Shown: one piece after another, positions 7,438 through 11,455 of the stretch
Layout of the letters: each line of letters starts with the position of its first letter
Position numbering within the stretch: the first letter of the stretch is position 1
From: Solobacterium sp.
GTDB taxonomy: Bacteria; Bacillota_I; Bacilli_A; Erysipelotrichales; Erysipelotrichaceae
Assembly (NCBI GenBank): GCA_016280695.1
Contig: JAEEHG010000012.1
Coordinates: 1 to 11,455, forward strand
Direction of reading: 5' to 3'
Length of the DNA: 11,455 nt
Translations under genes and position numbers: made by a program
The notes under the pieces: model-generated
What the model saw: only the letters and a program-made list of their open reading frames with translations
What the model was told of the DNA's origin: nothing
Databases searched by the model: none

Positions 7438-8071
7438 CTATCGAAAACTCATGGATGAAGTCAGCCTCAGTGAAGATCAGAAAGAACAGATGCTGGCGAA
7501 TATCATGCGGGCTGATCTGCAGCCGGTGCGGCGGAAGCGCTCGTGGAAACCGGTATATGCTTTCCTGACCATTGGCGTCTGTGCAGGCCTGGTCCTGCCG
7601 CGCATCATGCCGCGGTCCGGCAGTGCTGCCCCGATGATGGCTGATGCCGCTGCCGAACCGGAAGAAAAGATGATCAATGCAGTCCCGGCCGAACAGAATA
7701 CATCCTTCAGCATTGCGTCGGCCTCCGGTTCTGAAGACAGCCTGCCGGCGGCGGAAGAACGGGCGGAAGATGCCGGCGATCCGCTGGCTGCAGCACTGCC
7801 GTTCACGGTGACGCAGATCACGCAGGATTACCACGAAGAACGCACCCTGATCACTTATGAGGGTGAAGAGAACAGTCTGTATCTGACCGAAATTCCCGAG
7901 GCGGTCTGGAAGCGCAGCAATGACAGCGGCGCGATCAGCCTGCCGTGTGAAAAGGACGGGATGATCCGTTACGGCCTTGCGGAAAAGGACGGCATGGTTT
8001 ACGTTCTGGAATTTGCCGAGCCGGTTCCGCCTGAAACAATGGAACTGCTGCTGGAACTGATTCGGGAGTGA
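7421..8071 (+). CDS. Membrane-anchored anti-sigma-like protein
   Basis: The 216-residue protein has a short cytoplasmic N-terminus (about 1-43), one membrane segment (about 44-62), a low-complexity Ala/Glu stretch (about 66-125) and a folded outer domain (about 126-214). It overlaps the ECF sigma gene by 17 bases, so an anti-sigma or sensor role is inferred from context and topology. No zinc-binding HxxxCxxC motif of the ZAS type is present in the N-terminus. The outer domain has the feel of DUF4367-type ectodomains found on similar proteins, but I cannot confirm this. AAGGAGG (7411-7417) lies only 3 bases before ATG 7421. An in-frame TTG at 7427 would have better spacing and give MKNNYRKLMDEV, so the true start may be two codons later. 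Confidence 0.8.
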   Translation: MTLKNNYRKLMDEVSLSEDQKEQMLANIMRADLQPVRRKRSWKPVYAFLTIGVCAGLVLPRIMPRSGSAAPMMADAAAEPEEKMINAVPAEQNTSFSIASASGSEDSLPAAEERAEDAGDPLAAALPFTVTQITQDYHEERTLITYEGEENSLYLTEIPEAVWKRSNDSGAISLPCEKDGMIRYGLAEKDGMVYVLEFAEPVPPETMELLLELIRE

Positions 8072-8096
8072 CATATAATTACGAATTCTGTAAAAT
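8068..8096 (+). promoter_or_regulatory. Sigma-A-type promoter for the Lrp/aminotransferase operon
   Basis: The -35 GTGACA (8068-8073) differs from consensus in one base and lies 17 bases before the -10 TAAAAT (8091-8096). The -35 includes the stop codon of the anti-sigma-like gene, so this operon starts inside the end of the previous one. A second -10-like TATAAT (8074-8079) lies between, with only a poor -35 (CTGGAA, 8051-8056). No terminator separates the two operons. Confidence 0.68.
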
Positions 8097-8129
8097 AAAC
8101 TGAATAAACAACAGAAAGAGGTAATGACT

Positions 8130-8618
8130 ATGGACACGATGCAGCTGTTAAGACTGATTGAAACAGATCCCCTGATCAGTGATCAGGATCTGGCGGATGC
8201 GCTCAATGTGACTGCCGGTGAAGTATCGGCAGCGAAGAAGAGGCTTGAAAATGACAAGGTAATCTGCGGTTACCGGACGATTATCAACTGGGACCGGACC
8301 GGGGCTGAACACTGTGATGCGATCATCCAGGTCAGCGCCAAGCCGGAACGGGACGTGGGCTATGACCGGATTGCCGGCCGGATTGCCCGCTATCCGGAAG
8401 TGACCAGTCTTTACCTGATGAGCGGGACCAGTGAATTCTTTGTCTTCATCGAAGGCACGACGATGCGGGAAGTATCCGATTTCGTGGCCCGCAAGCTGGC
8501 GCCGATCGAAGGCGTGACGGCAACGGTTACGTGCCTGCAGCTGAAACAGTACAAGATTGAAGGAAGGCTCCTGGAAGAGGAAAAGCGCGCTGATGAGCGC
8601 CAGCTGGTGGAGCCATGA
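8130..8618 (+). CDS. Lrp/AsnC family transcriptional regulator, YugG/AlaR-like
   Basis: The 162-residue protein has the Lrp layout. An N-terminal helix-turn-helix occupies about 3-52 (LIETDPLISDQDLADALNV, then the recognition helix near 30-43). A RAM ligand-binding and oligomerisation domain occupies about 64-142. The RAM segment contains ARYPEVTSLYLMSGTSEFFVFIEG, a pattern I associate with Bacillus YugG (AlaR) and relatives. The stop overlaps the ATG of an aminotransferase by 4 bases, the arrangement expected for a local regulator that responds to an amino acid and controls its neighbour. I prefer ATG 8130, which is 8 bases after AGAGG (8117-8121). ATG 8124, in the same frame, would be only 2 bases from that site and would add MT. 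Ligand identity is inference. Confidence 0.88.
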   Translation: MDTMQLLRLIETDPLISDQDLADALNVTAGEVSAAKKRLENDKVICGYRTIINWDRTGAEHCDAIIQVSAKPERDVGYDRIAGRIARYPEVTSLYLMSGTSEFFVFIEGTTMREVSDFVARKLAPIEGVTATVTCLQLKQYKIEGRLLEEEKRADERQLVEP

Positions 8619-9784
8619 GCATAAAGGAAAGACTCAACGAGAATGTCAGGGCCCTGCGGCCGTCCCTGCTGTGGCAGTTCTTCGCCATGGCCATGGATAC
8701 GCCGAATGTCATCTCCCTGAGTGTCGGCGAGCCGGACTTCCCGACCCCGTGGCACATCAGTGAAGAAGGCATCTATGCCATCGAACGGGAGCGGACATAT
8801 TATCCGCCGAGCCTCGGCTTTACCCAGCTGCGGCGCGGGATTGCGGCTTACTATGAACGCCGCTTCGGTGCGGAGGGCTATACCGCTGACAATGTCATGG
8901 TTACGGTCGGGGCCAGTGAAGGCATTGACCTGGCCTGCCGTTCATTCCTGCAGAAGGGGGATGAGTGCATCATCCTTGATCCGGGCTACGTTGCCTATGA
9001 ACCGTCGGTCATCCTGACCGGCGCAACCCCGGTCTATCTGCAGCTGGAAGAAAAAGACGGCTTCAAGGTCAAGGCCGAAAGCCTGCGGAAAGTGCTGAAC
9101 GAGAAGACCAAGATGATCATTCTCAACTATCCCAGCAATCCGACCGGCGGGGTCATGACCAGGGAAGATTATGAAGAACTCGTGCCGCTGCTGAAGCAGT
9201 ACAACGTCATCGTCGTGGCAGATGAGATCTATCTGGAGCTGGTCTACGGGCAGAAACCGTTTTCCATCGCCTGTATTGAAGAGCTGCGTGACCAGCTGAT
9301 TATCGTCAGCGGGTTCTCCAAAGCCTGGTCCATGACCGGGTGGCGGCTGGGATACATGCTGGCGGATCCGGAACTGATCCTGACCATGAACAACATTCAC
9401 CAGTATTCCACGGTCGGCCCGGCAACCCCGGCCCAGTTCGCGGCCATTGAGGCAGTATCGCCGAAAAGCGACCGGGATATCGATACACATGTACAGTCCT
9501 TTGAAAGCCGGCGCAATTACCTGACCGCCCAGCTGAACCGCATGGGACTGCATACACCACTGCCGGAGGGGGCGTTCTACGTTTTCGCCAACATCACCTC
9601 CACCGGCCTGTCCAGTTACGATTTCTGTGTCCGGCTGCTGCAGGAACAGGCAATCTGCGTCATTCCCGGTACGGCGTTCGGCGCCAGCGGGGAAGGCTTT
9701 GTCAGAATCTCCTATGCCTACAGCCTGCAGGAACTGAAGACAGCCTGTGCCAGGATCGAACAGTTTCTTGAAAGCCTGAAATAA
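8615..9784 (+). CDS. PLP-dependent class I/II aminotransferase, YugH/AlaT- or PatA-like
   Basis: The 389-residue enzyme transfers an amino group between an amino acid and a 2-oxo acid with pyridoxal phosphate. Fold-type I landmarks are all present: the substrate-loop motif VGEPDFPTPW (37-46), NYPSNPTGG with cofactor-ring Asn175 (171-179), VVADEIYLELVY with Asp203 and Tyr206, the Schiff-base lysine Lys236 in SGFSKAWSMTGWRLGY with phosphate-binding Arg244, and the carboxylate-binding Arg364 in GEGFVRISYA. Length is normal. The pattern is closest in my memory to Bacillus YugH (AlaT, alanine) and PatA, and the overlapping Lrp-type gene matches the YugG-YugH pairing. The substrate could instead be an aromatic or another amino acid; sequence alone does not decide it. 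The ATG lies within the end of the regulator gene, so translation is coupled. Confidence 0.92.
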   Translation: MSIKERLNENVRALRPSLLWQFFAMAMDTPNVISLSVGEPDFPTPWHISEEGIYAIERERTYYPPSLGFTQLRRGIAAYYERRFGAEGYTADNVMVTVGASEGIDLACRSFLQKGDECIILDPGYVAYEPSVILTGATPVYLQLEEKDGFKVKAESLRKVLNEKTKMIILNYPSNPTGGVMTREDYEELVPLLKQYNVIVVADEIYLELVYGQKPFSIACIEELRDQLIIVSGFSKAWSMTGWRLGYMLADPELILTMNNIHQYSTVGPATPAQFAAIEAVSPKSDRDIDTHVQSFESRRNYLTAQLNRMGLHTPLPEGAFYVFANITSTGLSSYDFCVRLLQEQAICVIPGTAFGASGEGFVRISYAYSLQELKTACARIEQFLESLK

Positions 9785-9807
9785 CCGTTCAGAAGAAAGG
9801 GGTTATC

Positions 9808-10851
9808 ATGAAGAAAAGATTCAGATATCTGCTCGCTGCAGCAGTACTTTCAGTGAGCCTTGCCGGCTGCTCGTCAGCTTCCGGCGGATCATCCTACGCG
9901 GCCAATTCGGCAGCGGACAGTTACCCGGAGGAAGCCGCTTACGGGATTGCCGACTACGAATACAAGACAGAAGATGCGGCTGTGCCCATGCCGGACGCCG
10001 TGGATGAAGACAGCGGCAGCGCAGTGCTGAACCAGGATAAGATGGTTTACCGGGGATCCCTTTCGATTGAAACGCTCGAATATGCTGAAACAGTAAAAAA
10101 CATCAAGGAAAGAATCCGGGCCTACAACGGGATCGTGGAAGCCGAGGAACAGTATGACAATGACCGTACCTGGTACAACAGCGGTGCCACCTACCGGGGT
10201 ACCTGCTCACTCCGTATGACGATCCGCATCCCGACGGAATCCTTTGAAGCGTTCCTGGATGATATGAGCGGCTCCGGCAAAGTAACCAGCCGGACCACCA
10301 ACGTGGAAAACATCTCCCGCCGGTACAATGACAATGACACTGCCATTGCCGCGCTGGAAAAGCAGGAGGCGAGACTGCTGGAAATGATGGACAGGGCCGA
10401 AACCATCGAGGATATGATCATCATCGAACAGCGCCTGACCGAAGTGCAGACCGAACTGAACCAGAAGCGCAGCTACAGGAGTTCCATGGATACGGATGTC
10501 AATTATTCCACCATCTATCTCGATGTCCGGGAAGTGCTGGAATACACTCCGACCCCGGAAGGACAGCGGACCGGCACCTTCCTGTACCGCCTGCAGAACG
10601 CTTTCCGTTCGAGCTGGAACAGCTTCCTGTGGCTGCTGGAAAGCCTGCTGTTCCTGATCATCCACATCCTGCCGTGGCTGATCATCATCCTGCCGTGCGG
10701 CTGGCTGCTGCGCCGGTTCATCAGAAAGAATGATGCCCGGAAAGCGGACAAGCCGGTACGGGAGCGCGCATTCCCGCGGCGGCGCACGATGAAGGACCGG
10801 GAAGTGCTGAAAACCGAAGAACCGGAGAACCGGGACAAGCCGGTCCTGTAG
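9808..10851 (+). CDS. DUF4349-family lipoprotein with C-terminal membrane anchor
   Basis: The 347-residue protein has a lipoprotein signal with lipobox LAGC (lipidated Cys21). A low-complexity Ser/Ala/Asp linker follows (about 22-75), then a DUF4349-type domain (about 77-243) containing RIPTESFEAFLDDM, a coiled coil (about 176-225, EKQEARLLEMM to EVQTELNQKR) and the closing strand VNYSTIYLDV. A hydrophobic segment spans about 272-300. The basic, then mixed-charge tail (301-347) should be cytoplasmic. It would therefore be held at both ends in the membrane. The function of the family is not established to my knowledge. AAAGGGG (9796-9802) lies 5 bases before the ATG. It is 23 bases after the aminotransferase with no promoter seen, so it is probably co-transcribed, although a metabolic link is not obvious. 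Confidence 0.85.
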   Translation: MKKRFRYLLAAAVLSVSLAGCSSASGGSSYAANSAADSYPEEAAYGIADYEYKTEDAAVPMPDAVDEDSGSAVLNQDKMVYRGSLSIETLEYAETVKNIKERIRAYNGIVEAEEQYDNDRTWYNSGATYRGTCSLRMTIRIPTESFEAFLDDMSGSGKVTSRTTNVENISRRYNDNDTAIAALEKQEARLLEMMDRAETIEDMIIIEQRLTEVQTELNQKRSYRSSMDTDVNYSTIYLDVREVLEYTPTPEGQRTGTFLYRLQNAFRSSWNSFLWLLESLLFLIIHILPWLIIILPCGWLLRRFIRKNDARKADKPVRERAFPRRRTMKDREVLKTEEPENRDKPVL

Positions 10852-10866
10852 GAACCGCAAAAGAAC

Positions 10867-10897
10867 AGCGGACAGCCGTGTGACTGTCCGCTTTTTT
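10867..10897 (+). terminator. Rho-independent terminator after the DUF4349 gene
   Basis: The stem AGCGGACAG (10867-10875) pairs with CTGTCCGCT (10884-10892) around an 8-base loop, and six T residues follow (10892-10897). It lies 15 bases after the stop codon and closes the Lrp/aminotransferase/DUF4349 operon. Confidence 0.93.
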
Positions 10898-10926
10898 CTG
10901 CCTCCGGCTGTCCGTGACAAAGAATT

Positions 10927-10960
10927 TTGATAGACGCCCGTCTGACGGCGGACATACAAT
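10927..10960 (+). promoter_or_regulatory. Candidate promoter and palindromic operator before the XRE gene
   Basis: A -10-like TACAAT lies at 10955-10960, and TTGATA (10927-10932) resembles a -35, but the spacing of 22 bases is too long for an ordinary pair. One of the two is probably not used as such. Between them is an 11-base palindrome CCGTC-T-GACGG (10938-10948). A palindrome of this kind just before a small XRE regulator is a plausible autoregulatory operator. Confidence 0.4.
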
Positions 10961-10972
10961 AATGTAAAAGAG

Positions 10973-11185
10973 GTGATCGCATATGAAGATCGGAAAAGAC
11001 TGCAGGAACGCAGAATGAATCATCACTGCACACAGGAAGAAATCGCCGCTGTGGCCGGGGTAAGCCGGCAGACAGTATCCAACTGGGAAACGGACAGATC
11101 ACTTCCTGATATAATCAGTCTATTAAGACTCAGCGAATACTACGGCATCAGTGTGGATGTCTTGATCGGGAAAGGAAAAGGATAA
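10973..11185 (+). CDS. Small XRE-family helix-turn-helix regulator; 5' end possibly frameshifted
   Basis: The 70-residue frame is an XRE/Cro-type DNA-binding domain: RLQERRMNHHCTQEEIAAVAGVSRQTVSNWETDRSLPDIISLLRLSEYYGISVDVLIGKGKG. The helix-turn-helix is CTQEEIAAVAGVSRQTVSNWE. The start is doubtful. GTG 10973 opens the frame, but it lies inside the only ribosome-site-like stretch (AAGAGGTG). ATG 10983, correctly spaced from that site, begins MKIGK in another frame, which is exactly how such proteins usually start. One extra A in the run at 10994-10997 would join it to RLQERR. ATG 11015 is a further in-frame option, with AGGA at 11004-11007, but it would lose helix 1. The stop is 5 bases before the S51 peptidase gene, so the two form a pair. 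Confidence 0.72.
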   Translation: MIAYEDRKRLQERRMNHHCTQEEIAAVAGVSRQTVSNWETDRSLPDIISLLRLSEYYGISVDVLIGKGKG

Positions 11186-11190
11186 AACAT

Positions 11191-11455
11191 ATGACACGGA
11201 AAATTGTCGCAATCGGCGGCGGGGATAACGGCTATATCAGGTCTGACGGGACAAAATCAGCGTATGAAACCGGTGCAATGGATCAGGAGATCATCCGGCT
11301 GACCGGGAAGGAACATCCTAACTATCTGCTGATTGCCCACTCCCAGCCGTACGAAAGACAGGAAGGCTACTTCGCGGTCATGAAGGCCATTTACGCGGAT
11401 ATGTACGGCTGCCCGTGCCGCACGCTGTACAGTCCGCAGCTGAGCGAACCGGAAA
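11191..11455 (+). CDS. Peptidase S51 (dipeptidase E)-like protein, 3' end missing
   Basis: The first 88 residues are in the window and the frame is open at the edge. The N-terminus TRKIVAIGGGDNG, followed by ETGAMDQEIIRLTGKEHPNYLLIAHSQPY and then YFAVMKAIYADMYGC, matches the Rossmann-like start of S51 peptidases related to dipeptidase E. The GGG turn and the DQEII helix are standard. The catalytic serine, expected further along in a GxSAG-type motif, is outside the window, so activity cannot be judged. The ribosome site AAAAGGA (11176-11182) lies in the end of the XRE gene, 8 bases before the ATG, so the two are probably translated from one message. Gram-positive members of the group are often annotated as peptidase E-like without a proven substrate. 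Confidence 0.85.
   Translation, partial: MTRKIVAIGGGDNGYIRSDGTKSAYETGAMDQEIIRLTGKEHPNYLLIAHSQPYERQEGYFAVMKAIYADMYGCPCRTLYSPQLSEPE

Noticed and set aside
7376..8137. Minus-strand open frame of 253 codons opposite the anti-sigma-like gene
   Set aside because: It is a codon-bias shadow. The sense gene has topology, a ribosome site and sigma overlap, while the antisense product is compositionally odd and rich in Arg, Phe and His.
8942..9553. Minus-strand open frame of 203 codons opposite the aminotransferase
   Set aside because: The sense strand encodes all catalytic residues of the aminotransferase, and the antisense frame shows no family pattern.
10207..10959. Minus-strand open frame of 250 codons spanning the DUF4349 gene and terminator
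   Set aside because: It would be read through the terminator hairpin, has no recognisable domain and no convincing start signal.

Overview
The window looks like a chromosomal segment of a fairly GC-rich Firmicute. Purine-rich AGGAGG-type ribosome sites, U-tailed hairpin terminators and short same-strand operons support this. The mix of a membrane PASTA protein, an ECF sigma factor with a membrane-anchored partner, a DUF4349 lipoprotein and a YugG/YugH-like regulator-aminotransferase pair suggests Erysipelotrichia or a related class. That placement is inference from protein resemblance only; no rRNA or other marker is present. All genes are on the + strand, and no mobile element, CRISPR array or RNA gene was seen.

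Layout: (1) The 3' five-sixths of uvrB (2-1654) ends at a strong terminator. (2) A 241-base gap carries GC-rich inverted repeats and a TATAAT promoter. It leads to an envelope operon of a kinase-less membrane PASTA protein (1896-3818), an FtsX/MacB-type ABC permease (3836-5410) and its ATPase (5421-6098), closed by a terminator. (3) A regulatory operon follows: an orphan OmpR/PhoB-type winged helix without receiver (6180-6437), a small lipoprotein (6450-6944), an ECF sigma factor (6946-7437) and an overlapping membrane anti-sigma-like protein (7421-8071). (4) A promoter embedded at the end of that gene serves an Lrp/AsnC regulator (8130-8618), an overlapping class I/II aminotransferase (8615-9784) and a DUF4349 lipoprotein (9808-10851), ending in a terminator. 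(5) Last come a small XRE regulator (10973-11185), whose 5' end appears frameshifted, and the start of an S51-family peptidase (11191 to the window edge).

How the genes may work together: two of the operons are envelope-directed. The PASTA/ABC operon pairs a probable wall-binding ectodomain with an FtsX-fold mechanotransmission-type transporter. The sigma operon couples an extracytoplasmic sensor pair (lipoprotein plus anti-sigma ectodomain, possibly of the same fold) to an ECF sigma factor and a second DNA-binding protein.

The most useful leads are: the kinase-less PASTA protein and its cysteine-bearing C-terminal modules; the 12-bp-period TGTTTCC direct repeat just before the orphan winged-helix gene; the possible common ancestry of the lipoprotein and the anti-sigma ectodomain; and the apparent one-base deletion, or -1 slip site, at the start of the XRE gene. 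Nothing here amounts to a clearly new defence or mobile system.
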